Assembly (NCBI GenBank): GCA_965651905.1
Contig: CBFGUG010000010.1
Span: forward strand, 84,910 to 148,909
Length of the DNA stretch: 64,000 nucleotides
DNA from: SZUA-265 sp965651905
Lineage (GTDB): Bacteria > Myxococcota_A > Polyangia > Polyangiales > Polyangiaceae
Reading direction: 5' to 3'
The number at the start of each line of letters is the position of its first letter. The stretch's first letter is position 1. A program made the position numbers and the translations under genes. Below the pieces are notes generated by a model that worked only from the letters and a program-made list of their open reading frames with translations, was not told the origin of the DNA and made no database searches. Below, piece by piece: positions 43,260 to 52,368 of the stretch.

Positions 43260-45764
43260 TCAGTTATCGCGCGCGCCCTCGGTGATCCAGCGACGAACCA
43301 CGGCGATTTCATCGTCGGTCAAACGGTATTCAGGCGGCATCGGATCTCCGACGAGTTGCCGCGCCTCTAGCTTCTGAATCAGCAAGCTGCCATCGGGATC
43401 GCCAGGAAGCACTACGGGCCCGTTGTCGCTGGCCCCTTGCATGAGCAGCTCATGAGTGAACACACTGAGACCTGCGGCGTTGCCATGGCACGACGAGCAC
43501 TCACCGACGAGCAGCGGCCGCACCTCGCGTTGAAAGCTGGTGCAGCCAACGTCGGGTTCGACTCCCGTGCCCCCGCCTGCACAAACACCGCAGGCGTCGA
43601 CGCGAGCCTCTCCACCGATCACTCCCGAGCAATCCGGGCGATTCCGACTCACGATCGCGCTGGAAACGATCAAGTAGTTGCCTGCATCCACTGCAGCCGG
43701 ACTCACGCCATTTCCGCCCATTTCGTTCACGATCAAGTCGATGCGACCATCACCATCGATGTCTCCGACGTCAGCGCTGTAGGAGAGCATGTCACCCCCA
43801 TCGCCCCCAGCGGCTCCGCGCACGCCGAACAACTCGGTGATCTGAACGTCCACCGCCGACGGCTTCGCAGTGAGATCAATCTCCGATGGCCAACGCTGTG
43901 GACTGCCCCAGAGCACATGCACCGTGCCCGCTTGAGTGCGACCGAGCGGGCTGTCGTTGGGTGACGCGATGATCAAGTCTGTCAAACCGTCGCCATCGAT
44001 GTCGGCATGAGCGGCGGTGTCCGCAAAGATCGCGCCTGCGCTGGGACCTCTCAAAACAGTGACGGGCACGTCTCCAGGATCGAGCAACACGAGTTCGGTT
44101 CGTTCTTTCAAGGCGGCAGCATCGTAGATCACATAGCCGAGCCCCGCGTTCGCGCGTCCTTGGCCAGCAACTCCGGTCATGTCACCGATGAACAGGTCGG
44201 GACGTCCGTCCCCGTCGTAGTCTTCGCCACCGACGATCTCCTCACCCAACTGACGATCGCGTAAGTCACCGACCTCACCCGGCAGCAGAGTCGTCACGCT
44301 GCCGGGTGGATCGCCGACGTCGATGGTGTACCCGTCAGGCCATTCGCCTTGTGGGAAGTTGTCGTCCCAGGCGATGTACGAACGTCCGCCTGGCGCCCCT
44401 CCTTGCGCGATGGCGCTGCCCACGGGACCATCCTCCGCGACATAACTCGCGCCCGAGCGCACGATCGCTGCGGTACTGATCACCTCCGCCCGACCATTCT
44501 GATCCAAGTCGGCAATGCCCACGGTCGCGCCGAAGTGGTAGCCCGCAGACTGTCCCGCGGGGGGCGTCAACTTGGCGATCGATCCCGCGAGCGGCGTCGA
44601 TCCAAAGTCGATCAAATCTACCACGAGGGACTCCTCGAGATGTTCGCCCCCGCGGATCACGTAGGAAGCGCCGCGGTACGTCTCACCAGCCGCGCTCTCT
44701 TGGTCGGCGCCAACGACCAAGTCATCCACGCCGTCCGCAGTGACGTCACCCGTCCGTACCCAAATTCCAAAACGTCCTAGTTCGTGCCCCCCGATGATCG
44801 TGACGATGGGCAGTGACTCGGGAGGCTGCCTGAGATCGATGGCTTGTCCAGACTCTAGTTGCTGACGCAGATGCTCACCTCCGACGACTATCGTCAGAGC
44901 TCCAGCCCCAATTCGATCTGGGTTGGAAGGCCGATAGTTCTGGCGGCAAATCAGCAAGTCACCGATCCCGTCACCAGTGACGTCCGACATCCAGACTTCG
45001 CTGCCCGTGCCTTCGTAGTTCCCGTCACCGTAAACCATGAGCAGCGAGTCTGGCTGCTGTTCCAAGTCGATGTCGTTAATCTCGCCGTCACCGAACACCA
45101 CATACACTTGACCAGCGCCCGTGCGCCCCTGCGGGCTCGCAGTAAACGCAGACATGGCCGCGTCGATGTGGCCATCGCCGTCGATATCGTGGGACGCCGC
45201 AACGGGAACGCCCAGCGTTCCGTCACCCTCTGGAGTACCGGACACCCGCGCGAAACCGTCTACACCATCGAGCGCAGCTAGATCGATCGCCTGATGCCCG
45301 ATATCGCCGGGAGTACCCGCTTCGAACTCGACACCCGAGCCGTCATCGCTAGATGAGTCATCGATGGGTCTGTCATCGGTGGGTCTGTCATCGGTGGGCG
45401 TGTCATCCACGTTGCCATCGTCGACGCTCGAATCATCGGTCTCGTCATCGAGTGTGGCCGAATCATCATCCGGGGCGTCGTCGGGTGCCGCGTCCGAACC
45501 AGGCAGGGCCGAGGCGTCTCCGATGTCCGTGGCCGCGTCACGCGTGGGCGTGATCGCTGCGTCGCCATCCGCGTCCGCCTGGTCATCGCTCACGTCCGTG
45601 GTCGCGTCATCACCCTCGCCCCCATCCAACACATCCCCACCCGCTTCGGTATCCATCGATGAAGCGCCGCCTGCGTCGCCCTGCAATGCGCCGTCAGCAT
45701 CGTCTCCACAAGCCGTGGAAGCCAATACCAAGAAGAAAACGACAGAAGTGTTGCGCTGGAACAT
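43260..45764 (-). CDS. FG-GAP repeat lipoprotein with C-terminal cytochrome c domain
   Basis: About 834 residues from ATG 45764 (MFQRNTSVVFF); the lipobox is ASTAC. An Asp/Thr/Ser-rich linker (about 25-155) leads to an array of FG-GAP/integrin-alpha-type beta-propeller repeats (DIDGDGHIDA, DVTGDGIGDLL, DIDGDGLTDLI, DIDGDGRIDLI), each with a calcium-binding D-x-D-x-D-G loop. CSGVIGG and DACGVCAGGGTG follow, a motif common in myxobacterial surface proteins. The last 90 residues are a planctomycete-cytochrome-type heme c domain (LLVGECSSCHGNAAG, MPPEYRLTDDEIAVVRRWI). It is probably on the cell surface. Electron transfer or adhesion are possible roles. Confidence 0.87.
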   Translation of the reverse strand: MFQRNTSVVFFLVLASTACGDDADGALQGDAGGASSMDTEAGGDVLDGGEGDDATTDVSDDQADADGDAAITPTRDAATDIGDASALPGSDAAPDDAPDDDSATLDDETDDSSVDDGNVDDTPTDDRPTDDRPIDDSSSDDGSGVEFEAGTPGDIGHQAIDLAALDGVDGFARVSGTPEGDGTLGVPVAASHDIDGDGHIDAAMSAFTASPQGRTGAGQVYVVFGDGEINDIDLEQQPDSLLMVYGDGNYEGTGSEVWMSDVTGDGIGDLLICRQNYRPSNPDRIGAGALTIVVGGEHLRQQLESGQAIDLRQPPESLPIVTIIGGHELGRFGIWVRTGDVTADGVDDLVVGADQESAAGETYRGASYVIRGGEHLEESLVVDLIDFGSTPLAGSIAKLTPPAGQSAGYHFGATVGIADLDQNGRAEVISTAAIVRSGASYVAEDGPVGSAIAQGGAPGGRSYIAWDDNFPQGEWPDGYTIDVGDPPGSVTTLLPGEVGDLRDRQLGEEIVGGEDYDGDGRPDLFIGDMTGVAGQGRANAGLGYVIYDAAALKERTELVLLDPGDVPVTVLRGPSAGAIFADTAAHADIDGDGLTDLIIASPNDSPLGRTQAGTVHVLWGSPQRWPSEIDLTAKPSAVDVQITELFGVRGAAGGDGGDMLSYSADVGDIDGDGRIDLIVNEMGGNGVSPAAVDAGNYLIVSSAIVSRNRPDCSGVIGGEARVDACGVCAGGGTGVEPDVGCTSFQREVRPLLVGECSSCHGNAAGLSVFTHELLMQGASDNGPVVLPGDPDGSLLIQKLEARQLVGDPMPPEYRLTDDEIAVVRRWITEGARDN
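45366..45410. repeat. Three 15-base coding repeats (DDRPT) in the acidic linker
   Basis: Two perfect copies of GGGTCTGTCATCGGT and a third diverged unit encode D-D-R-P-T-like units on the minus strand, within the acidic linker of the FG-GAP lipoprotein. Confidence 0.8.
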
Positions 45765-45831
45765 GACCACCACTCGCAGAGTCTGATGATGGCCCAGTAC
45801 GTAGCACAGCCACCGCCGAGCCGACAGCTGC

Positions 45832-46515
45832 TCACTTGCCGCGAGCCCTGCGGACGAAGGCCCAAGTTCCGATCAACAGAGCTCCGAGGGTCGCTACCGC
45901 AAGCCATACCCAGCCCTTCGCCGAAGATTCGCTGCGAGAGGAACTCTGAACTGCCACATCACTTGCTCCTGGCTGCAGTGGCAACTCGCGCGGACGGCGT
46001 GGTTCTTCCGCTTCCCCCGCCCCTGCATCCTGTGCTCGAACGTCGGGCTTCGGGCTCAGCGCGATCGCGGGAGTCCCCACACCGTCTGCGAGCAAACGCC
46101 TGAAAACGCGTCGACCACTCGGCGCTCTCACTTCCAGTGCGACGTCACCGAGACCAGCTACGAACCCTACCTTCAACTCTTCGAGCGTGGCCGGGGTGGG
46201 CGCTCGAAACTCCACGACATCGACCGCGCTCGGTCCCTCCCCGAGTGCGACGACTCGTGTGGTGAGTGGTAGCTCGACCTGATCGATGGCGATGGTAACC
46301 GCGTTCTGCAACCGCGCGAGCAGCGCGACGCGACGCTCGGCGTCCGTCGACGTTTCTGCGTCTGGCGCGTCGAGCACCAACTCCAGCTGCACACGATCAT
46401 CGACGAAGCGCAGTTCTGCCGACGAAAATCCCAGGTCGTGGGGCAGCGCCACGTCTGCAAACAGCGTCACGAAGCTCAACGACATGGCATAAGGCGTCCA
46501 TCGCATCTCCACCAT
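45832..46515 (-). CDS. Exported membrane-anchored protein, unknown
   Basis: About 227 residues from ATG 46515 (MVEMRWTPY), or ATG 46506. A signal peptide ends around LFADVALPHD. The mature part has a beta-rich region (FSSAELRFVDDRVQLELVL) and a Pro/Glu-rich linker. One C-terminal membrane helix (WVWLAVATLGALLIGTWAFV) with a basic end (RRARGK) makes it a type I membrane protein. It lies upstream of the FG-GAP gene on the same strand with 67 bases between, so the two may be one operon. No family recognised. Confidence 0.7.
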   Translation of the reverse strand: MVEMRWTPYAMSLSFVTLFADVALPHDLGFSSAELRFVDDRVQLELVLDAPDAETSTDAERRVALLARLQNAVTIAIDQVELPLTTRVVALGEGPSAVDVVEFRAPTPATLEELKVGFVAGLGDVALEVRAPSGRRVFRRLLADGVGTPAIALSPKPDVRAQDAGAGEAEEPRRPRELPLQPGASDVAVQSSSRSESSAKGWVWLAVATLGALLIGTWAFVRRARGK

Positions 46516-46842
46516 CCTACAATGATCGGGTGAGGTTCTCGGCGCAGCAAACCACGGTTCGTGGCGAATGAACCTGCGCCCTGCTGCATCCGAGTCCACC
46601 GAGCTCGATGAACCCGTGCCCCAGGAAAGCAATAATTGCCAGCGTTATTCGAGTGTTGAGTCATCAATGACGCAAGTCCCAGAAAGCTCCGGGCGGAGTG
46701 CGCTCCTGCGCCGCTCCCAGCGCCAATCAAGCAGCAGCGACGAGACCGCTGGCGCGGCGCTGCATGGCATCGCCACGCTGCCGCTTCGTTGGTCCCGAAC
46801 TTCCCACTCGGGACACTGGCGACTTCGTGTAGGCTATGCGGG
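46516..46842. other. Divergent intergenic region with inverted repeat
   Basis: This 327-base region separates divergent genes. No convincing coding frame is seen. A 7-base inverted repeat, GTCCCGA (46792-46798) and TCGGGAC (46808-46814), lies 28 bases before the ATG at 46843. It could be an operator or a hairpin. Nothing else was recognised. Confidence 0.45.
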
Positions 46843-47382
46843 ATGCAGTCGAACTCGTCGTGGCTTCAAACTCTGCGCATCATCTGCAGCGCGATCGCCT
46901 TCACCAACATCGTCTACTTCGGGATCCTGTTCGTAGTGGAGCGCCCCAGCGAACTCGAAAATCCAGTCATGCTCCCCGCAATGGGTTTCGTAGCGCTCAG
47001 CGTTGCGGTGATGTCGGTCGTGTTCCCGTCGTTCATGTGGAAGACGGCGCTGAAGTCCGCACGTGTTGCCTCGCATGAACAGGAAGACCCGGATTCCCCA
47101 TCGGGCTTTCGCAAGACGATTCGAGTGGCGTCCAATCCAGACCAACTCATGGCGACCTTGCGTGCAGGTTATCAGACGAAAACCATCTTGGGTTGCGCTC
47201 TAGGTGAATCGGTTGCGCTGTTCGGGTTCGTGCTTGGATTCTTAGGCCTTTCTATCGTGATGACGCTGCCGTTCTTTCTGGTGTCGATGGGTCTGATACT
47301 CGCCCACTTTCCGAGCGAAGCGAAAATGCTCGAAACGGCGGAGAGCGTACTCGAGATGCGTATCATTCCAACCTCACGCTGA
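46843..47382 (+). CDS. Small membrane protein, unknown
   Basis: A 179-residue protein from ATG 46843 (MQSNSSWLQTLR). Four hydrophobic helices are seen: TLRIICSAIAFTNIVYFGI, MGFVALSVAVMSVVFP, LGESVALFGFVLGFLGLS and IVMTLPFFLVSMGLILAHFP. A cytoplasmic loop between helices 2 and 3 is charged. No family recognised. It stands alone and converges on the RpiB-like gene with 31 bases between the stops. Confidence 0.75.
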   Translation: MQSNSSWLQTLRIICSAIAFTNIVYFGILFVVERPSELENPVMLPAMGFVALSVAVMSVVFPSFMWKTALKSARVASHEQEDPDSPSGFRKTIRVASNPDQLMATLRAGYQTKTILGCALGESVALFGFVLGFLGLSIVMTLPFFLVSMGLILAHFPSEAKMLETAESVLEMRIIPTSR

Positions 47383-47386
47383 TCGC

Positions 47387-47401
47387 GGGGCACGTCGCCC
47401 C
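47387..47401. terminator. Possible hairpin between convergent genes
   Basis: A 5-base GC stem (GGGGC/GCCCC) with loop ACGTC lies in the 31-base gap between convergent stops. There is no T run, so a terminator role is weakly supported. Confidence 0.25.
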
Positions 47402-47413
47402 AGCGAGGCATGT

Positions 47414-47881
47414 TCACTCCATGCGGTCAGCTGGCGGCCGTCGATAGCGACGATCGAGCGCGTCCAACCCCAGCACTCCCGCCGCCCCCCGTTCATCGCT
47501 CACGGGCTCGAACCAAGCTTCGAGAATCTCTTTCGCCATGTCGTCAGACAAGCTGCGGTTGGATAGGCAAAGCACGTTGGCTCGATTCCAAACACGCGCC
47601 GCACGAGCCGCGCCCGGCTCGTGACAAAGCGCGGCGCGAATGAACGGCACCTTGTTGGCAGCCATGCAGATCCCTGTACCAGACCAACAGAAAAACACGC
47701 CTTCTGCACAGTCACCGAACGCGACTGCGGATGCCGCTGCTTCGGCGACGCTCGCCCAAGGGCGTTCAGGCCCGGTTTCGAACGCACCGAAACGCACCAG
47801 CTCGTGACCCTGCTGCTTCAGCACGGAGGCCACCGTGGCGTGAACGGGGTACGGCTCATCCGAACAAACGGCGATCTTCAT
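47414..47881 (-). CDS. RpiB/LacAB-family sugar-phosphate isomerase, divergent
   Basis: A 155-residue protein from ATG 47881 (MKIAVCSDEPYPV). It aligns along the whole RpiB fold: the late block SGTGICMAANKVPFIRAALC matches CGTGIGMSIAANKVPGIRA, followed by ARAARVWNRANVLCLSNR. Several active-site positions differ from ribose-5-phosphate isomerase B: the SDHAG motif is SDEPY, and HNDAN is WNRAN. The catalytic Cys may be that of FFCWSGTG, with one inserted residue. It may act on another sugar phosphate or have lost activity. Confidence 0.82.
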   Translation of the reverse strand: MKIAVCSDEPYPVHATVASVLKQQGHELVRFGAFETGPERPWASVAEAAASAVAFGDCAEGVFFCWSGTGICMAANKVPFIRAALCHEPGAARAARVWNRANVLCLSNRSLSDDMAKEILEAWFEPVSDERGAAGVLGLDALDRRYRRPPADRME

Positions 47882-48327
47882 ACGCCCAAGTCTACGACAA
47901 CTGGCTGGCTGATCACGTCGCTCGAGCCAATGGACCCACAAAGTAGGTGAACTCCCTACTCGTTACGGATCGGCCGCTAGGTAGAGTCGAACAGCTGGGA
48001 CGATCTGCGGGCTCCGAGGCGCTGGTGCCGATCCCATGTTGCAACGAACGGAAGCGGCTGCCCCAGGTATCGTGCTGTGCCCCGTGCGCTACCCAACATG
48101 CTGGGCATCCCGCTCGAATCTCGCGGCGGCGCGCTCGTGGTCCATATCTTGCAGCGCGCTTCGAACGGCGAAGCGCAACTCACGCGCGAGCGTACGAACA
48201 TGTCTCGGCCAAACGATCGATCGATCGATCGGTGCTCGCGCGCGCAGCATTTTGCGTTCGACAAGATCGCTCGTGCATCTTACACCCAGCGACTCATCGA
48301 GTGCTCGAGATCAACACCCGATGAAGC
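47882..48327. other. Divergent intergenic region before the SNF2 gene
   Basis: A 446-base region between the RpiB-like gene and the SNF2 helicase. It contains a self-complementary run of 4.5 CGAT units at 48214-48231. No frame in it matches the SWIM zinc-finger or N-terminal region expected before a SNF2 core. I see no other feature. Confidence 0.45.
48214..48231. repeat. CGAT microsatellite
   Basis: The perfect tandem run CGATCGATCGATCGATCG is fully palindromic and could form a cruciform or vary by slippage. Confidence 0.85.
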
Positions 48328-50697
48328 GTGGCAACAAGCGAAGCCAAATCGATTCGAATGCCTGTCAACACGAACGCCCACTCTCGGACTCTTCCATTCA
48401 CGCCGCGGCTACGAGTGTTCACCCAGTCACTGATGGTTTCTGGCGATGCCGCGGTAGGCGACTGCGTGGAGCGCCAATTACCCGTGCTCCACCTCGCCTT
48501 CGACTACGGCGGCGCGCTGATTTCGGTGAACGACGCCCGCGACGGGTTCTTTGTGGCTCAGGGCAACGCTCTGGCGAAGGTGCATCGCGACCTCGATGCT
48601 GAGCGCCAGGCGCAGTGTTTGCTCGAAGGTTTCGGAGCGGTCGAGCTCAGCTGCCTGGCGGACGTCTGTGATCTCGAAGCCGACGATCCGAACGAGAGTG
48701 AGGCACACTACCTCGTGAACCTGAGCGACAACGTCCACTCTCTGTGTTCGTTCGGTGCCTACGCAATTCCCCAGCTGAGAGAGCTCGGTTGGGATGTGTC
48801 GGTCGATGCGGACTACCCCTATCAAGTGATCCCCGACTCCGCTCCCTGGTACGCCGACGTCGGTTCGCTCGACGAGCGCCCGGATTGGTTCAGCCTCGAA
48901 CTGGGAATCGACTTGGGGGGTTCTCGTTTGAACCTGCTACCTGGGTTGCTCGAGTTGCTCGAACAGGGCTCAGAGCAAAGTAGCTTGTCCGCGTTGTTGA
49001 GCACGCCCGCGCGCTTTCGCGCGCTCCGCGTCGGTGAGAATCGTTACGTGGTCGTACCTCCCGAGCGCTTGCGCAAGTTGCTCATGATCTTGGAGGAGCT
49101 GTACGACGGAGAGAATCGGATTCAGTTCGAGCGCAGCGCGGCGGCCTCGGTCAGCGCGATCGAAGACGCCTTCGAATCGGATTCGCCACGCTCCTTCCGC
49201 TGGCAGGGGGCGCGCTCCGTGATCGACCGAGGACGCACGATGCGTCATGCGGGAACACCCGAAGGGGCGGACGTGAGCGTCCCCGCCCTTCGGGCCACGT
49301 TGCGCCCCTATCAACAACAGGGGCTCAACTGGCTCCAGGCCTTGCGCGCCAACGAATCGGGTGGCGTGCTCGCAGACGACATGGGGCTGGGTAAGACCCT
49401 GCAAACCATCGCACACCTGGCGAAGGAAAAAATCGAAGGACGTCTGCGTCCGCCAGCGCTCGTGGTGCTGCCGACGAGTTTACTGGGCAACTGGCAGCGC
49501 GAGCTGCGCAAGTTCGCGCCCTTCGTCCGCGTGTGTGTGATCGCTGGGCCGCAACGAGCAGCCACGTACGACAAGATCTCACGCAGTGACGTCGTGCTCA
49601 CCACTTACCCGATTCTCACGCGCGACCTGACGAAGCTCGAGAACCAACCTTGGAGCTATCTCATCCTGGACGAAGCCCAAGCCATCAAGAACAGCCGCAG
49701 CCAAGTCAAAGCCGCCGTGAGTCGACTCGACTCGCAACATCGACTTTGTCTGACAGGCACCCCGGTCGAGAACAATCTCGGGGAGTTGTGGTCGTTGTTC
49801 GACTTTCTAATGCCGGGTTTCCTGGGTAACCTGCAAGAGTTCAAACGGCGCTATCAAGGGCCCATCGAGAAGGAGCAGGACGAACCACGCCTGCTCCAGC
49901 TACAACACCGCGTCGCGCCGTACATCTTGCGCAGGATGAAAAACACGGTCGCGAAAGACCTCCCTCCCAAGACCGAAATCGTGCGCGCCATCGAACTCGA
50001 CGGCGACCAAAGAGACTTGTACGAGAACATTCGCGTGGCGGCCCACGCCGACGTGCGCCGCATGATCCGCAGCAAGGGCCTCGCGGCCTCGACCGTTCCC
50101 ATCCTGGATGCGTTGATGAAGCTGCGTCAGGTGTGTTGCGACCCGCGCCTCGTGCGCTCCAACGCGGCGCGGGACGTGAACGTCTCTGCAAAACACGAAT
50201 TTCTCATGGACTTCGTGCAGACCCAGGTGAGCCAGGGCGGCCGCATCCTGGTGTTCTCCCAATTCACGCAAATGCTCGACCTCATCGAGCGCGGGTTGGC
50301 TGACGTGAACATCCCCTGCAGCAAGTTGACGGGGTCGACGGCTGATCGGCAAGCGCGCTGTGACGAGTTCGAGTCGGGGAAAACCGACGTCTTTCTGATC
50401 AGCTTGAAGGCGGGGGGCACGGGGCTGAATCTCACCAGCGCGGACACCGTCGTGCACTACGACCCCTGGTGGAACCCCGCCGCGCGTTGTCAGGCCACCG
50501 ATCGCGCCTACCGCATCGGGCAGAAGAAACCCGTGTTCGTCTACAACCTGATCGTCGCGGGCAGCGTCGAGGAGCGCATGATGCAGCTTCAACGACGCAA
50601 GCAGCACCTCGCCGACGTGATTTTGCACGGACAGGCAAGCAGCAGCTGGACCGAGCAAGATGTGGCCGACCTGCTCGAGCCACTGCCACCGAAGTGA
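48328..50697 (+). CDS. SNF2-family DNA-dependent ATPase (helicase-like)
   Basis: A 789-residue protein (GTG 48328; ATG 48358 is an alternative). The core starts near residue 325: Walker A DDMGLGKTLQT, LPTSLLGNWQREL, DEAQ box LILDEAQAIKN, and LTGTPVENNLGELWSLFDFL. The C-terminal helicase half has VFSQFTQMLDLIERGL, ISLKAGGTGLNLTSA, and TDRAYRIGQKKPVFVYNLI. All motifs are intact. Residues 1-320 match the segment preceding the motor in long bacterial SNF2 proteins (PVLHLAFDYGGALI). The SWIM zinc finger found at the N-terminus of many of these is absent, so this form is short. It would translocate on DNA and remodel nucleoprotein or transcription complexes. Confidence 0.92.
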   Translation: MATSEAKSIRMPVNTNAHSRTLPFTPRLRVFTQSLMVSGDAAVGDCVERQLPVLHLAFDYGGALISVNDARDGFFVAQGNALAKVHRDLDAERQAQCLLEGFGAVELSCLADVCDLEADDPNESEAHYLVNLSDNVHSLCSFGAYAIPQLRELGWDVSVDADYPYQVIPDSAPWYADVGSLDERPDWFSLELGIDLGGSRLNLLPGLLELLEQGSEQSSLSALLSTPARFRALRVGENRYVVVPPERLRKLLMILEELYDGENRIQFERSAAASVSAIEDAFESDSPRSFRWQGARSVIDRGRTMRHAGTPEGADVSVPALRATLRPYQQQGLNWLQALRANESGGVLADDMGLGKTLQTIAHLAKEKIEGRLRPPALVVLPTSLLGNWQRELRKFAPFVRVCVIAGPQRAATYDKISRSDVVLTTYPILTRDLTKLENQPWSYLILDEAQAIKNSRSQVKAAVSRLDSQHRLCLTGTPVENNLGELWSLFDFLMPGFLGNLQEFKRRYQGPIEKEQDEPRLLQLQHRVAPYILRRMKNTVAKDLPPKTEIVRAIELDGDQRDLYENIRVAAHADVRRMIRSKGLAASTVPILDALMKLRQVCCDPRLVRSNAARDVNVSAKHEFLMDFVQTQVSQGGRILVFSQFTQMLDLIERGLADVNIPCSKLTGSTADRQARCDEFESGKTDVFLISLKAGGTGLNLTSADTVVHYDPWWNPAARCQATDRAYRIGQKKPVFVYNLIVAGSVEERMMQLQRRKQHLADVILHGQASSSWTEQDVADLLEPLPPK

Positions 50698-50706
50698 ACG
50701 AGCTCC

Positions 50707-51390
50707 TCAGCCGTCCGACGCGCCCTCTTCGGCGCGACCTGGCCCGAATCGTACGACCAACTCGACCCGCGAACGAACATCGAGCTTGCGATAGATCGCC
50801 TTGAGGTGGTTTCTCACGGTGTGAGGGCTGATGTAGAGCGACGCCCCGATCGCCGGGACGTCTCCTCCCGTGAGCACTCGATCGAGCACTTCTCGTTCTC
50901 GCTTCGTCAGGCGTTTGAGTTCCGGGTGCCTATCGCTCAGGCTACGTCCGTTCCCAACCTGGATGATGCCAGACTGATGCACATCGTCCCCCGCGTCGCT
51001 CGGGTCGGCTACCGCCGCTTCGACTTCACGCAGAAGCTCCTCGAAGCCGAAAGGCTTCACCAGATACGCGCTGATCCGCAACTTGATCGAGCTGATCGCC
51101 GTTTCCAGCGTTGGAAACCCCGTCATCAGGATGACCGCTGGGGAAGACGGGCTGTTCCGTACATGCTCCACGAGCTCCAAGTTGAAGTTACCGGGCATGC
51201 GGATATCCGCTACCAACACGTCGACCTGGCCCTGATCGAGCGCCGCGCGGATTTCGCTGGAGTCCGATAGGCACTCGCAACCGAACCCGACGTCACGCAG
51301 CAATTGCGCCATCTCTCGCAGGTGGACGGGCTGATCATCGGCGAGCAGAACTCGTCCGCGAAGTCTGGGGGATGAAGCTAGCTCGGTCAT
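50707..51390 (-). CDS. NarL/FixJ-type response regulator
   Basis: About 227 residues from ATG 51390 (MTELASSPRLRGR). The receiver domain has the acid pocket LLADDQPVH, phospho-Asp in VLVADIRMPG, TGFPT and the Lys in LVKPFG. The C-terminal LuxR-type helix-turn-helix reads LTKREREVLDRVLTGGD and SPHTVRNHLKAIYRKLDV. All phosphorylation residues are present. No histidine kinase is adjacent, so it is an orphan. A universal stress protein and a CBS protein follow on other transcripts. It is divergent from the stress gene, with 504 bases between. Confidence 0.92.
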   Translation of the reverse strand: MTELASSPRLRGRVLLADDQPVHLREMAQLLRDVGFGCECLSDSSEIRAALDQGQVDVLVADIRMPGNFNLELVEHVRNSPSSPAVILMTGFPTLETAISSIKLRISAYLVKPFGFEELLREVEAAVADPSDAGDDVHQSGIIQVGNGRSLSDRHPELKRLTKREREVLDRVLTGGDVPAIGASLYISPHTVRNHLKAIYRKLDVRSRVELVVRFGPGRAEEGASDG

Positions 51391-51894
51391 TGCTGTTGCG
51401 CCTGCTGCAAGTTTCCTTCGGATGGCCTTGCATCCCCCACGCACACCCCGCGAACGTCACAAGCAATGATTGTTTCCGCCCCGAAGCTGTCCAAGTGGGA
51501 TCGCCACCAGTTCGCTGGTGCCGCCAAGCTTGGGCCTCAAGGGTGGCGGCATCGTGGACGCTGCCAGATTCAGCGCTCGAAGGCAATCCCACCGCCGAGG
51601 TGACGTAGGTCCGAAACCAGGAACCACCACCCTCGCATCCCGAGTTCGTTCCGATAAGAAACGACGAGATGAAGTCGAGGTCCGCGCGCCAGGACGGCCG
51701 GCGGGCGGCGGGGCCAGCGCGGCGGTATTCACGGAAGCTCACCGTGTCGCAGGAAGCAACGCCGCCCGCGACAATTTTTCCAAATGACTCCAACGCTGAC
51801 CCTAAAAGTCGCCCCCGGGTGCCTCGACACGACAATGCCGCACTCGGTCGAGCCACGAGACCTGCCGACCAGGTCCGTTGTAAAAGCGTCGGTG
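51391..51894. other. Divergent intergenic region, no gene recognised
   Basis: A region of 504 bases between the response regulator and the stress protein. I find no frame with a believable product. A stable hairpin lies at 51505-51520 (stem CACCAG/CTGGTG, loop TTCG), without a T run. The region may hold a promoter or a small RNA, but nothing proves it. Confidence 0.4.
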
Positions 51895-52353
51895 ATGTCT
51901 CCGTTCAAGAAGATTCTGGTACCCGTCGACTTCTCCGATGGTTCCTCCGCTGCCGTCGATCATGCGTGCATGCTCGCAGCTGCACTGCAGGCCGAAGTCC
52001 AGGTCGTCCACGCGTTCGACGTCCCCACGTTCGTACCACCCCACGTAGTGGTGATGATGGGAGAAATAGACGCTCCGCTATCTGAACATGCCGAGCGACA
52101 TGCCAAGCAGCAGCTCGAAGGATTTTTGGAACGCTGCAAAGTCCCCGCAGGAATCCGGCTCAGCTCGCACGTGACGTTTGGGCCTCCCGCCGCCACCGTC
52201 CTCGACGTTGCCGAGCGAGGCGGCTTCGACTTGATCGTGCTCGGGACTCACGGACGGACAGGGCTGCCGCGATTGTTGATGGGGAGTGTTGCCGAAAAGA
52301 TCGTACGTGGCGCGGGCTGCGCCGTACTCACCGTACGCGCTGCCCAGGGCTGA
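51895..52353 (+). CDS. Universal stress protein (UspA family)
   Basis: A 152-residue protein from ATG 51895 (MSPFKKILVPVDFSDGSS); the longer open frame adds a non-homologous segment. The ATP-binding motif GTHGRTGLPRLLMGSVAEK fits G-x-x-G-x9-G-S, so it belongs to the ATP-binding UspA branch. It converges on the CBS protein with 15 bases between the stops. Such pairs often respond to energy stress (inference). Confidence 0.93.
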   Translation: MSPFKKILVPVDFSDGSSAAVDHACMLAAALQAEVQVVHAFDVPTFVPPHVVVMMGEIDAPLSEHAERHAKQQLEGFLERCKVPAGIRLSSHVTFGPPAATVLDVAERGGFDLIVLGTHGRTGLPRLLMGSVAEKIVRGAGCAVLTVRAAQG

Positions 52354-52368
52354 ATCGGATTTCCCAGC

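Noticed and set aside
48214..48231. CRISPR or integration site at the CGAT run
   Set aside because: It is a simple tetranucleotide repeat without spacers, flanking repeats or integrase.
51505..51520. Rho-independent terminator
   Set aside because: The TTCG hairpin has only a 6-base stem and no T run, and lies far from any gene end.
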